From Ascochyta rabiei (taxonomy: Eukaryota; Ascomycota; Dothideomycetes; Pleosporales; Didymellaceae): a DNA stretch of 64,000 nucleotides. This document shows positions 1 through 11,885 of this stretch, one piece after another. The DNA is taken from contig NC_082410.1 of NCBI RefSeq assembly GCF_004011695.2, positions 1,940,141-2,004,140 of the forward strand, given 5' to 3'. The position numbers were made by a program, and so were the translations under genes. The notes beneath the pieces were generated by a model. The model searched no databases, was not told the origin of the DNA, and saw only the letters and a program-made list of their open reading frames with translations. The number at the start of each line of letters is the position of its first letter. Position 1 is the stretch's first letter.

Positions 1-442
1 GGCGGCGCTTAATAAATGTATTAGGCCAGTTTATGCTAACATGGCCTATATTGCGCTTAGCACGCAAAGAATTAGCCATATTAGCTACAGCAGCTAGCTA
101 AGGGGCAAATCCTTGTGCATCTAGCTCAAGAATGTACTTAGCAATCACATCCTCCTTAGTCTGATCTATATTCTGTTAACTTGGCGTATAATCAGCTTAT
201 GCAGGTCGTCCTGTGTATCAATTGCGTAGTGTACTGCGAGGCGCGTTGTATATGGCTGCAGCGCGTTATATAGTAAGGTTTGCGTCTTATTTAAGTGCCT
301 GGAGCGCAAGCTGTATTGCAGCCTCTTTTAAGGGCGTAGGTTTATGTTGTTGTTGAGTTATCGCGTTATAAGGTAGAATGTTGGTGTGGTCTTGGCAGAG
401 TGGCCGACTCGCCCGTGTGGCCGACTCACCCGTTGAATACGT
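1..442 (-). mobile_element. Partial pogo/Fot1-type DNA transposon, 5' part of transposase, runs off the window
   Basis: Read on the minus strand, this segment encodes the N-terminal part of a pogo-like transposase (helix-turn-helix region rich in ALQAL, NAITQQQ and RAAAIYN-type motifs) with several TAG/TAA stops. It is homologous to the N-terminal part of the element at 21,765-23,628. The outer edge carries the same subterminal double motif (GGCCGACTCGCCCG-like, twice) and ends ACGT followed by TA at 443-444. The other end lies outside the window. The insertion interrupts a TIR element: the uninterrupted site (AGGTACCTCTCTAAC) is visible near 26,115 and 41,985. Confidence 0.8.
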
Positions 443-695
443 TACCTCTCTAACTTAATTTTAGCTTTACAGTTTAATTTTACTATTGTCTAATTGTCTA
501 TACCTTATATAGTTAATAACATAGGTTAATAACGCTATTTACTAGTATCTGCAGCTAAAATACAACCCTACTAGTAATTAGATAATATAAGTAGACACCT
601 CTAACTATCTAATTTTACAAGACACTCCTTAAATTGTCTAATTGATCTGATTATTGGATCTAAGAATCGGATAAATCGTGTGAAGTAGACAGGCC
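443..695. mobile_element. Right-hand remnant of an unclassified TIR element (family copy 1)
   Basis: This stretch matches the right part of the element at 25,694-27,729: CCTCTCTAAC start, TTAATAACGCTATTTACTAG middle, and the terminal inverted repeat CGGATAAATCGTGTGAAGTAGACAGGCC at 669-695. No protein is encoded. At TATTTACTAG this copy lacks both the Tc1-type element and the MITE found in the 25.7-kb copy, so it gives an empty site for those two insertions. Confidence 0.75.
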
Positions 696-1133
696 TGGAG
701 CCTTACATCAGAAACATTAGCAGTGAGTTGGGGCGATGCCAGTCAGGTCATCGAGTGTTGGCTGCCAGAAGCCGGCGGATCCGGATCAGCGAATGCTTCC
801 GTCTGAAAACTCGGCGCGGGCACCGACATCGTCATCCTTCGCTTCCCCACTTCTCCATCTCCCCCAGAACTCTCCATAACAAGGATTTGCTTGTCCATCG
901 TTCCTCTGTCTGTGGGTCAGGTGTAACCTTGATGCTCCTTTCCCGCATGTGAACGGTTAATTTTATCCGTCTCGGTGTAATGAGGGCTGAATTGCGCGCT
1001 TTCATGACACACATGCAAGGAGCCATCGAATCACCCTAGCCATATAGCCCATGATGCCTCTCCAACAGCTACTTTTAGTATTGAAAACGTACAAATAGTG
1101 TGAGAGTGCTGCCGCAATCCCACCGTGCACATT

Positions 1134-2747
1134 ATGGGTCTGCTCCGAATCACCGCCGCTTTGCTGGCAGCTCGCGCTGCGCATGCCTATCCCAGCGGAG
1201 AATGTTCCAAGGCGGTCAAGTTGAATGTACCGAGAACCGCAGCCGGGGCTTCCATCGTGCACAGCAACTCCTTCGCCTCGTTTTCGTTCGAGCCAGCGTT
1301 CTGGGTAGAATTTTTCGGCAATGCCAGCAACCCGAACAATCTCACACTCAGCGTGCTCGAACGCATCCACGAGCATGGAGGTCATCCTATCATCCGGCCT
1401 GGTGGCATCACCATGGATAGCATGGTCTTCGACCCGGAAGGAGGCGATCCTGTTCGCACGACCAGCCCAGAGGGTGGAGTCTGGAGAACGACAGTTGGGC
1501 CTGACTACTACAAAAGCTGGGACAATTTTCCGGAAGGCACAGAGTTCATCTCGACACTCAACTTTGGCAACCAAAGTCTGGACATTGCCAAAGGACTTGC
1601 AGTGGCATCAGCTTCATACCAGGGTAGCAAAATTGCTTACTTTGAACTCGGTAACGAGCCGACCAACTACAAGGAGAGCCGTTGGAACCGCTCGACAGAT
1701 GCGTATGTGCGCGAGTGGAAGCAATACACCCGCGAGATAGATGCGGCTGTCAATGCGACCGGCGATACAAATCTGACCAGTCAGCGATGGTGGGCCTCGT
1801 CTGCAACAACTGACGACTCTGGTCTTGAAGTGCGGCCGGTAGCACTCATTCCTGCTGGCATCGACTCAGAAGATCAAGTTGGTATCTACTCGATCCACTC
1901 ATACGGGTTTTCCACTTGCGACCCAAAACGCGCTGCGCTGGCCACGATCGCGAACATCTTGAATCACACCGAGCTCACTCGCTACTGTGATGAGGAAATT
2001 TATCCTTCGGCTCGCGCAGCTCTTGATGTCGGGGCGCGCTGGAACATCGGAGAGTTCAATTCAGTCTCGTGCTCGGGCGCACCCAATGTCACAGACACCT
2101 TTGCTCAAGCTCTTTGGGTCGTCGATAGCGAGCTCATCTACGCCACTCGCAATGCCTCCGCCACCCATCTCCACCAAGGCGCCACCTTGGCTCTGCAATC
2201 GAAGGATCAAGTCAATACCCCCGACGCAAATGGCACGCCTGGCTACAGTACTTACTCCATGCTCTACCCACGCGACAGCAACAAGCGTGGACCAGCTCGC
2301 ACCTTACCTTCCTTCCTCGCTCAGCTCTTCATGGCCGAAGCATTTGCCACTTCCGGGACGCGTGTCAGAGCACTTGAAGCGCCGGCTGGTGCTGATCCAG
2401 AATCGTTCGCTGCGTACGCGTTCTACGTCGACGATCAAATCTCCAAAATCGCTCTCGTGAACATGAAGCCATACTACGCGAACTCGACGACCAATTCAGC
2501 TATTCAAGTGGACTTGTCCTCGTTGGCGCATGCTGGCAAGGGGGACTCCGTGCGCGCCAAGCGTTTGACTGCGCCGTATGTCAATACAGGGGACAGTAAG
2601 TTGTCGACTTGGGCTGGTCAGTCATTTCCTATGGGTGAACCGACGGGCGATATGGTAATCGAGACGGTCAGCGACGATGGCGAATTGAGTGTCAGGGGCA
2701 GCGAGGCTGTGCTGGTCTTTTTCGACAACGATGTTTATGGACTGTGA
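1134..2747 (+). CDS. Secreted GH79-family glycoside hydrolase (beta-glucuronidase-like)
   Basis: A single-exon protein of 537 residues. The N-terminus is a signal peptide (hydrophobic ALLAARAAHA, likely cleaved near residue 18). The central region looks like a (beta/alpha)8 clan-A glycosidase: the acid/base Glu sits in LGNEPTNY (about E175) and the likely nucleophile in NIGEFNS (about E307), with IHSY at about 254-257. The C-terminal ~100 residues fit the beta-domain typical of fungal GH79 (Glyco_hydro_79C). Many N-x-S/T sites fit an extracellular glycoprotein. The start is the ATG at 1,134; the frame extends slightly upstream, but only through a GTG codon. Substrate is inferred from family: glucuronic acid or a methylated derivative on plant or arabinogalactan glycans. 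The convergent sugar transporter downstream may import released sugars. The 430 bp upstream show no clear TATA box. Confidence 0.88.
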   Translation: MGLLRITAALLAARAAHAYPSGECSKAVKLNVPRTAAGASIVHSNSFASFSFEPAFWVEFFGNASNPNNLTLSVLERIHEHGGHPIIRPGGITMDSMVFDPEGGDPVRTTSPEGGVWRTTVGPDYYKSWDNFPEGTEFISTLNFGNQSLDIAKGLAVASASYQGSKIAYFELGNEPTNYKESRWNRSTDAYVREWKQYTREIDAAVNATGDTNLTSQRWWASSATTDDSGLEVRPVALIPAGIDSEDQVGIYSIHSYGFSTCDPKRAALATIANILNHTELTRYCDEEIYPSARAALDVGARWNIGEFNSVSCSGAPNVTDTFAQALWVVDSELIYATRNASATHLHQGATLALQSKDQVNTPDANGTPGYSTYSMLYPRDSNKRGPARTLPSFLAQLFMAEAFATSGTRVRALEAPAGADPESFAAYAFYVDDQISKIALVNMKPYYANSTTNSAIQVDLSSLAHAGKGDSVRAKRLTAPYVNTGDSKLSTWAGQSFPMGEPTGDMVIETVSDDGELSVRGSEAVLVFFDNDVYGL

Positions 2748-2976
2748 TGCAGATAGCTTATGGTGTTCAGAGCTGGTCGGCGTAGCCATGGCCGAATAGA
2801 GTTCGTCAGGGGTCACCAATGTATCAAGAGAAAGAGTGTTTGAAATGCAAATGCCTTGTTAGCATTACTTGAAATTAGGACGGTGACTATGGTATTTGCA
2901 ATTGTGGCACTTATCACCACAACACTTGTATATCCTTCTAGCAGACCGAAAAGACCTCCATTCCTTGATGGATACT

Positions 2977-4618
2977 TTATTCGTTCTCATCGACTTTGAT
3001 GACGGTGGACTTGAATTTCCTGGCAGAAACCTTGCGCTTGAACAGAATATCGAGCTCACGGTAAGAGCGGCCCTTCATCTCAGGAAGACCGAAGTATGCA
3101 GAAACAAGACAGACAAAAGCTGTTCCTCCCCAAATGTATCCGCACTTGCCGGCCATGTTCCATCCGGTGGGGTTGAGCATCTGCGAGGAGAGGTAGATCA
3201 TAGGGATCTCAGCAACGTAGTAGGCGGCACGACCGACACCGGTGGACAGAGGACGAAGACGGATGGAAGAAGTCTCAGCAATGATGGAGTACGAGATGGG
3301 CCCAAGAGATCCGGCGAAGACGAAAGAGATGATTACACCGAGGCAAGCCTGAGCGTAGTTTGTCGCAGAACTCTGCGAGATCGTGGCGCAGATACCGAGG
3401 ATGATGAGCAGAATCATGTTGACGAAAGCACCGCCAAGGAAGATTGTCCTGCGACCAAGGTAGGCGCTGAGTGGCCATGACAGAGCGTTGGCAACGAGCT
3501 GAAGACAGGAATTGATGAGGTTGAGCTTGAAAGAGAAGTCGGTCGACATGCCAGCCTGTTCGAAGAAGAAAGTAGCCTGGTTGGCGATCAGATTACCGGC
3601 GAAGTTCTGAGATGCGTAGATCAAGCAGGTGATGACTGTTCGCCTGAGGTCGACACCCTTGAAGAGATCCAAGAGGCTGGGCTCACCACCCAGGTGGGCT
3701 TCGATATTCACAGTTCGCTCCATCATAGCAATTGTCTCCTCAGCAGAAGCCTGAGTTCCGTTCCTGCGGCCAAGACGCTTGACAGACTTGAGAGCCTGCT
3801 CCCTGCGACCGTGACGCATAAGCCACCACGGAGACTCGGGCGCGAAGAAAATAAGAACCATCAGCGGAAGAGGGAAGACCCATTGGAGTGCAAGGGGTCC
3901 GCGCCATGCCCATTCGTCGTTACGCTTGTTGAAGCTGTAGGTGGCGGCAGCGACGATGATGCTTCCAATAGACCAAGACATCTGCAGAGTAGCGGTACAA
4001 GCACCACGAAGGACGAGGGGAACGACCTCAGATGCGTAGGCGGGAGAGTTGGCGATGAACATGCCCCATGGGACACCTTCAAAGGCCTGTCCAACAACGA
4101 GGACCTCGAGCGAGTCGGCGAAGAAAGAGATGAAGATGGTAGCATTCATGAGAACCAGCGCCAGGAGGGTAGTCCATCGGTAACCAATGCGGTTGGTGAT
4201 GGGTCCAGCGAGGAAGACGCCAATGAAGGCACCGCACTGGCCAGCTTGGAAGAGGGAACTCTGCCATTTTGTAGGGATGGTAAACGCTCCGTCTACCTCG
4301 ACACCGTATCTTTTCTTGAAAGCGGCTAGAGCAACGAAGTTACCGTTCAGGAACATGTCGAACGATTCCATGACCTGTTGAAAGTCAGCTAGGACCAGAG
4401 CATGGAATGTTAGCACTTACAATAGTGAAGCAGAAGATGAACGCCCAGAAGCAGGCCATAGGGTAGTCTCTGACGGCTTCCCATAGACCCATGTCATGCT
4501 CGCGGTTCTCAGCCTCATACGAGGCTTCTAAAGCCTCTTTGTCGTTGAGCGTCTCATGCTGGATGACACCCTTCTCGTGAGTTTCGAAGTCACGTTTAGG
4601 GTCAGTGATGCTGGACAT
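2977..4618 (-). CDS. MFS sugar transporter (alpha-glucoside/hexose permease type), two exons
   Basis: The coding sequence is complement(2,977-4,374 and 4,421-4,618), with a 46-bp intron (GTAAGT...CAG), giving 531 residues. The cytoplasmic N-terminus (MSSITDPKRDF) is followed by about 12 hydrophobic segments. Sugar-porter signatures are present: the NRIGYR loop after TM2, PESPWWLMRHGR at the end of TM6 (typical of fungal maltose/alpha-glucoside permeases) and a long central loop. The C-terminus ends in a basic/acidic tail (KVDENE). The ATG at 4,618 is chosen because the frame further upstream is not conserved-looking and lies in the likely 5' leader. Neighbour: convergent GH79 hydrolase 230 bp away. 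Substrate assignment is by family resemblance only. Nothing looks broken. Confidence 0.9.
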
Positions 4619-4703
4619 CTTTGCTGATCCTTTGCTGTTGACGTGCAAGTGCGAAGAAGACGACAAGCAATGCAAGGCTAAGCTAAGCGGGCGGCACCCA
4701 AGC

Positions 4704-4811
4704 TTAAATACATACCGTTTCTCATACGACATTCCGCCTCCACTGCTCAGGAGCGCTATCATCTGGGGCTCGGAGTCGGAGCGCAAACGCGCCAGTAGGG
4801 GTTATCCCCAC
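4704..4811 (-). promoter_or_regulatory. Possible promoter region of the MFS transporter
   Basis: Upstream of the transporter start (4,618) on the minus strand are a TATTTAA-like box near 4,704-4,713 and two matches to the carbon-catabolite repressor CreA consensus SYGGRG (GTGGAG at 4,738-4,743; GTGGGG at 4,806-4,811). The consensus is short and occurs by chance, so this is suggestive only. Confidence 0.3.
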
Positions 4812-7800
4812 CAACCCCCATGGGTAAGACACGCGGTGCTCTCATCGCAGGATATGCCGAGGACGCCATCACCGAAGAGCCGCATGCACATGAAAAGCGC
4901 CACCGAGGACAGGCTCACCCAGCAGCAGCACACGAAAACTGGGCAGTTGGAGCCCGAACACACGGCTCGGGGTCGGGCGCAAGTCTGGTTTGGTTCTGGC
5001 TCGCCCATGGGGCCCCGCAGTAAGCTTTGTGGCGGCCGTGCCCAGTGGTGCCAAAAATCTTAACCCTCATTAGTGGATTATCTCGCTTGGTGTCCGGAGT
5101 GACGATTGCTGCCAGCCTGCATCACCAAACTAGCCGAGTTTGTTGCTGAGCCGCACTTCTCGTCCGGATGTACCTCCGGTTGAGTGCTAGTCAGAGTCAA
5201 CGGCGCGCTCACTAGGACAGCCGCACGATGACTGCTCGTATTGTAACAGACGGAACAGTTGACAGACGCAGAAGGCATCTCCGTGGTCCATTTCCAAACG
5301 CTACGTGCTGGTGGAAGCGTGCTGAGGAAGAAGAGTCTCGATGCATCTCGAACTGGTCAGCGGTGTACATATCTCTCTTCGCAGTAGCACGGCCAGGTCG
5401 ATAGCGCACCGGCACGGCTGTGGACGATTCATGTTGGTGTTGTTGTGCGGTAATGCTTGGTTGCTGGGAAGGTGGGATGTTTCAGGACCTGTTAGCTGTA
5501 GTGTGTCTACCTGGCAGGGTTTCCAGAAGCAGTAGAGCAGCCGCCGGTGTAAGCCGCCGAGGTCCAACAGCGATATTATCCCACTTGACACTCGCGACGT
5601 CATTATGGATCAGACCCATTGTAACCATCCCCACGCACATCGTCCTCTCCAGATCCAGTTTTTCTCCAACGTTGCTTCCCCGGCCTTGCTTTTTTTGGGG
5701 TTACTGCCGCAGCCCCTCACAATCACAGCTATGATCCTACACAAACGCTGGTACTGTGTTGATGGCTGGAATGTCCAACGACCACGTAGATATCCAAGCT
5801 TTAGGACGAAACAGAGCAATCACCACTGAAATGCAGAGCAAGAGTCACTGTTTGTACACAGCCTTGGGTGACATTATAGCACTAGAGTGTGGTACGCGTA
5901 CCCAGGAGCAAGGTATGGTACTTGCGAGGGGGTGCGCTTGGAGTCGCAAATCTCAACAGTCTCGAGCTTTCGATGGAACAACTGCTCTTCACTTGAGGCC
6001 ATTGACTTGCATCACATGCTCTGAATTCTCACTGCGCCCATGGTACGAAGTGCCGATGTTGTCGAGGCGACTCTCATTATCGAACTCCATCACTTCAACG
6101 CTACTCTGCTTAGGTCGGTGTCTCCTTCTCTATAAGTTGAAACCAACCCCAATAGAAACTTAACGTTGGCTTGCGACTGCCCCCCAGCTAAAAGCACTCA
6201 CTCACAGGCTATATTCGCCCTTTCCCCCAGCGCCTCGTTGCTCTTCCCATGACATCCGTCACGTCAAGAGGTGCACCCCGATACTGGCTTTTACAATGTA
6301 CCGGCACTGGGCCAACACATTTTCGCTAAAATCCCAAAACATCAAGTCTACTTGAGTATTTGTAACCGTGTACAAGGATATATGCTCTCGATTTTAAATC
6401 ATCAAGCCTCGAACACTACGGAGTGCGGATGATCGAGGAAAACGATTGCACTGAGCTTGGTTCAAGCTGCATCTCTCAAGCTCTGTGTGAATGTAATGAC
6501 CATCTCATTGTCAGGGTGTATTAGGACGAACATACGGCTCTACAGGCTGAACTGTATGGAGGTAATGCTCCAATCTTTGACGGAACCTGCTGTATCCTCA
6601 TCAACCTGCCGAAATGTTGAGCATCGATCACAACAAGGGATAATCGCAGTCCATGATAAGAGAAGACCTTGGCAGAGTGCTGATGAGAGGGGGCACTTAT
6701 CAAATCGAACATAGACTGCAACAACTGTGACAAGGCTGGAGAGAAGCGTGCAATATTCATTTTGCTCTTACGCACACTCGCATGGTACTCAGGCCCCTCT
6801 ATCGCCTCGAAGCTGCTGGGGAAAAACGCTCGCCGGGGTCCGCGCGCTTCTTACTGCACTCTGTCAAATGACTTCTATCAGTCTTGAGTCACTCTCCCTT
6901 CTCAAACTCACCTACAGCGTTTTCTAGTCGCAGGCCTCTCAGGCAAACGTATCGAAGAAGAGAGGCAAGGAAGGCATGCACGGTTTGGTAGAACTAATGC
7001 AACCGTGTTGAATGCGTGTCTTGTTGGCATGCCATCAATTACGTACGCGAAACTCAAGTTTTCAGCGCAATGGGCAAGCCTTGAGTATCATAGTTTTGCT
7101 AACAGTTCGCTCAACAGCCGCACTGTTTCTAAAACAATGCATCTCTAGAACCTCATCGTCATTTCCCGGCCTCTCACTTTCTGTCAGAATATGCACCGAT
7201 GCCAAAGGGCCCTTATGAATGACTACATCCATTGATCTTTTGCGATCACAGAGCCTACTCATGCACGCAACCAAGCACAGCAAGCCACCCACCACTCTGA
7301 CCCGCGTCTGAAAACGAGCCGGCATCACCTCCCGCCAACGAAACGGCGACACCCAACGAACAACGCTTGTGCAACATCTCCCACCGCAATCGAAATGTGC
7401 GCCTCAGCACCCAGCGCACGTGTGCAAGAGCCTTTGGGGTTATCGCTTGAAAAAAAAAACTCGTGCAGTCGTAGGCTTGGATGTGATCATAGTCGTGAAC
7501 GCGTCCAGGTCACGACGGTGTGGGAGCCGGCCTTCGACTCTCCTGCGATGCTGACCTCAGTCGTCCCTGATTCGAAGACGGGATTGCTAGAGTATTTGGC
7601 AAGAGCTGATACGAAGCCCGTTCTGTTATCGTGATGCAATGTGGGGGTTGTAAGTGAGCTCAGCTGTCTATGATGTGCGCAACACACTCGGGTTGTAAGC
7701 ACACGAGACAGGCGTTGGATTACTGTCGACCGTGTTCGACATCTGTGCGCCGGTGCGTTGAGTGGGACACTGGCGAGGTGATTATCACTGTGTGCGATGC

Positions 7801-8519
7801 AGTCGGCGGACCTGACCGTTCGCTAGCTCCGGCTGACGAGAGGCGCTTACAGGTGCAAGGTACCCGTGGTGCCCGAGTCTTGAAATGTCGCTGCGGGTGC
7901 TGTGCTGAACAGAATCGGGCCCGAGGATGTTCTTGTGTTTGTATTCGGTAACTCCATCCACGTCTGTGCAAAGATGATTAGTCATTGGCAACGTGTGTGG
8001 CAGCTTCTTACACGGGTCGACTATACAGACTCCACAGCTATAACCAGCTAGTTGTGCATTTCGGGTATGGCGCAGTGTCGACTCGCATTGAATAGGATGT
8101 ACTGTTAGTCCGGTCTCATACGGATGTGACAACTCTACTCGACCGCAGCTTGACCTGATTTCAGATTCTGGCGACATTGGGTTTGGTAGCTGACTCTACG
8201 CAGCATAATGACATCGGGCGGCGGGCAAGTGAAAAGTGTGAGACGTGAAGTTTACTTCTCCGTCTGCAATTTTGTATCCTTGCGAGCGACAACGTGAGGG
8301 GCTGATCGGCCGGTCAATTGCGGTCAAATGGTGTCGCGGAGCCTTTGACTCGTGAGAAGGTTCGTGTTCGTGAAGTTGAACAAGTTTTCGAACAGGCGCA
8401 TACATGGGGTTAGACTAGACCAGAACATCACAACTCAATTTGTATGTCGATTTGCATGCGGATCAGTCATTTCGTCTATATTAGTTTATTGTCGGGACAT
8501 TATCGTTGTTAGCCCTTCC
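4812..8519. other. Long intergenic stretch without a recognisable gene
   Basis: About 3.7 kb of mid-GC, non-RIPped sequence. Every open frame longer than 60 codons was read; none shows a family motif, a signal peptide followed by coherent sequence, or extension across plausible GT-AG introns. No tRNA or repeat was recognised. Confidence 0.6.
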
Positions 8520-9876
8520 TCATGCCTTTGTCTTCGACCAGACCAAACCTCCAGCCTGCGCACCAGTTCCCTCCTCAACATACTTGCAAGTCGTGAAGCT
8601 CTCCCAAAGGTCAGAGAAGAAGTTGCTCTTCTGTTGGATGTAGCGTTCGCCAAGCAGGGGTGCAATGGCCCATGTGGCCTCCTCAGCGTGGTAGAAGGGA
8701 ATACGGCTGTTTGGGGTTAGTTAATTTGCTTACGTGGATTCGATCAAGATGCAGTCCGGCTGCAGCCCGAAGGATCGTATTTGGGAATAGACTTACGGGA
8801 ACATGTGGTGTACGACATGGTACTCAATGATGCCGTGGAAGATGTGACGACCAATGAAGCCGAATTCGCGATCGACAGTTGAAGCAGCTCCCTTGATGAA
8901 GGTCCAGTCCTCTGCCTCGTAGTGAGGAGCATTCGGGTGCGTGTGGTGAAGGTAAGTGATGGCGACTGTAATCCGTTAGCTTTCATTCTCCAGTGGCGTA
9001 AAAAACGCGTATCTTACCAATCCAGTGGTTCATCCACAGGTATGGCAGGCCGTACGCCAACAGAACAGTCCAGCCTCCTACGCTCCTCGAGGCCAGGTAC
9101 AGCAAACCCAATGTGATAGCAAGGCCGACGTTGCTCAATGCGACGAAAGGCGCCTCGGAGGGAGTGAAAACGTGGGCAGTAGGATCCAGGTGGCTCTGCT
9201 TGTACATAGAGGATTGAGTACGGTCGCTCTTTGTCAAGCTCTTCATACCCGCTCCAGCATTTACCAGGATGTACGCCGGCCAGCCGAGCAATTGGTGGAA
9301 AAGGAGAGCGCAGACTTGGATGAATGGTGTGTCGGCAGCTGAGTGGTCCATTATCTTTTCCATGGTGGTTGGCTCAGTGGTCCTAGCGTCGGCGTCTGAC
9401 TTGCGGTGGGGCACAAAAACGGTGTCCTTTTCCATGTGATTGTGGTAGCGATGATGACGTGCGTGGCTAAATTTCCAGCTGAAGAACGGCACAAGCAACA
9501 TGCTGTGCAAAGCCCATCCTGTCGTAGCGTTGACAGCGAGGTTGTCAGAGAAAGAATCGTGGCCGCAGTCGTGCGCGAGGATCCAGAGACCTGTGAAGAA
9601 GAGGCCTTGGACAAAGCTGTAAAGAATCCACAAGGGGACTGTGACGAACAATGGGGCCTCGAGTCTAGAAAGCCACACGGCTGACGTGAAGAGCGCGCTC
9701 ACGACGATGAGATCGCGGACGACGTAAGAGAAAGAGCGGATAAGGGAGCGCTCGAAGCATTTCGCCGGAATAGCATCTCGAAGGGTCTTGACGTCAGGCA
9801 CTGGCTTGACGTCGGCCACAGCAGTGAGCCTGGTCTTGACCGAAGGCACCTGAACCCGGGACGTTGTCGTGATCAT
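8520..9876 (-). CDS. Membrane fatty-acid desaturase, delta-12 (oleate) type, three exons
   Basis: The coding sequence is complement(8,520-8,706; 8,797-8,965; 9,018-9,876), with introns of 90 and 52 bp, giving 404 residues. All three di-iron histidine boxes are present: HDCGH (about 102-106), HARHH (about 138-142) and HVVHH (about 336-340). Hydrophobic hairpins lie between the boxes as expected for an ER membrane-bound acyl-lipid desaturase. Family knowledge: such enzymes insert a double bond at delta-12 of oleoyl lipids using cytochrome b5 or reductase electrons. A delta-15 or bifunctional activity, or an acetylenase, cannot be excluded from sequence alone. Start is the ATG at 9,876 (MITTTSRV); upstream codons in frame read through basic, leader-like sequence. 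The gene appears intact, and its length is at the short end for fungal delta-12 enzymes. Confidence 0.88.
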
Positions 9877-11885
9877 TGTTGAGGGAGAGGTGAATCGAAG
9901 AATGGACGTTCCAACGTGGCGCCGGGCGCCCAACTTTTGTACACGCCCCCAGGGCAGGAGGCGAAAAAAATCTGCCCCTTGATACAACACAGTCTAAGCT
10001 AAAACGACCCAAGATACGTTTCAACACCACCCAGATAGCCGTGCGTACAGGACACCGCCTTTCTTGCGGAAACAGTGGGCCTCGAACCGAGATTTTGATG
10101 TCGGCGCACAGTCCGCCTCGGCTATCCAACGAAAACGGATGCGGTGAGCATGTCTGGTGGGATTCAATACTGCTGACGAGCGCGCAAAGCACGCAAGCAG
10201 GAGGACCGTCAGCGTCTTCGCTGCATATAGTGTTGCTTGCGTTATCAGAGCATGCGCGATGGGGATTCTGCCGCAGCGCTTTGTACTTCGGAGCCTTGAG
10301 GGACCCAGGCCAGGGTCCAAGAGATGAGCCGCAGAGTAGCCGCATCGGGCCCAGATAACACGAAGCCCCCATGGGCCCTGAAGATCTGCTATGGGGCTCA
10401 GCAATTCTCAAGTCACGTCCAGGCATCGGGGGTTTAGCCTTCCTGGGTTTTCACACCAACTGCGAGTCTGTTGAGGACTGTCCTGCAGGGGCGCAGAAAG
10501 GTGTTGAACTGTAGAGCCTACCTACCGTGCCTGCGGTGCCTCCCAATGCCGAGAGCAGCGCCTACAGCTGCAGTGCTCCAGGCCCCCGGACTGCCAAGGC
10601 CAAGCCGCCAAATCGTTGCCCACCCTCGAACGGTTCGAGATCCTGATCTACAGGGGCTTGTTCCACCTCGCCTCGACTAGCGGCCGGATCAACCTTTGAC
10701 CGACGCACACCGCGCTCGACTGCGGCAGAAACGCGCTCGACCTGCCCGATTGCACCCGAATTCTGCTTGGACGCCTTGGTACACCTGTCCGGCACGAGCC
10801 AACAGCCCAGGTCGCGACTCCTAGGGCCTCTTCGTTGACAGAGCTACGCGGATTGTCTGCTTGAATGAAACCAGTTCCTGTAGTCTGAGCCTCGCACACC
10901 ACGTGTTCGTTCGTCCAGTTCGACGTGTCCTTTGTTACACCGTAATCAATGACGAGGCACCCGCATATGTCGAGAAATCATGCAGCTAAAGAACGATGGC
11001 GATTGGAATCTCTACCTTGGAAAGTGCACTCTCCTTCAGAGGCGCCAGACGAGCGAGTTCTCTCGAGTGTTCAAGGTATCCTGTCTCCTTTCGAGCGACA
11101 GTCCCATTGCCGGTCACCCAGTTCTGCACGCTCTCGATATCTCTTGTCTCCGCGGCATCCAGGCTCAGCACGGTGCGACTGCTTTGAACGAATTGATCTG
11201 TCCTCGTAAGTGTTTTGACCTTTACGTCTGTCGATTGCCTCCTTGTCTCCTACCATAATCATCAAGACTTGATTCGACTGCAGCCGGAGTCGACAGCCGT
11301 TCTGCATTTGCATCCAGTCGGCTTGCGCCTAAGAAAAGAGGACAGCGTTCACTATGGTCGATCTGATCCAATCTTCCTTCAAGCACACACAACCTATCCT
11401 GCTTTAACAATAGGACTCGTGCCCGCAGACAATTGAAGCGTCGAGAAAGGAAGAATTGTATGTGGGCACCGAGATGGGCAGCAAAGCGAGGACATCCCTT
11501 GATGTGGTCTTCGACTCAGACAAAGTTAGTGTATGGTCACGTGCAACAAGGGTTAGTATACTGTATGCAACCTGTGTTGGGCTTGCAGCAGACGTCATGA
11601 TACGTCGCTGAGGCAGTAGGTTCACAAAGTCTGTTTGATGGGTGGGGTTCGAGCACAAAAGATGAGTGGGGATGTAGATATAGGAATGCTGGATGTAGGT
11701 ATGGCTCCGGTGAGATCGTATCATGGCAGGCAGAGCATTTATGCACAACCCCGATGCTGTATGCAGGTCAGAGGGCTACGCAACAAAAGTGCCGAGGAGC
11801 AGTTAAAGCCGAGCTGCCCCCAAAAGCAACAGAAACTGATCCTCGCAACCACTGAGACAAATCCTGCATGCCCATACCCCACAAC
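9877..11885. other. Intergenic stretch without a recognisable gene
   Basis: About 2 kb containing the desaturase promoter side and the upstream region of the small spliced gene. Open frames here overlap on both strands and have no recognisable motif. No repeat or RNA gene was seen. Confidence 0.55.

Noticed and set aside
1002..1574. 190-codon minus-strand frame over the GH79 gene
   Set aside because: Antisense shadow of a gene with clear active-site motifs; no recognisable features of its own.
2896..4329. Plus-strand frames of 194 and 211 codons across the transporter
   Set aside because: Opposite-strand shadows of the MFS permease; composition is the mirror of membrane helices.
9794..10426. 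210-codon minus-strand frame overlapping the desaturase start
   Set aside because: No motif and it overlaps the desaturase first exon in another frame.
10600..10660. tRNA-like GGTTCGAGATCC
   Set aside because: No matching acceptor stem or anticodon arm could be found around it.
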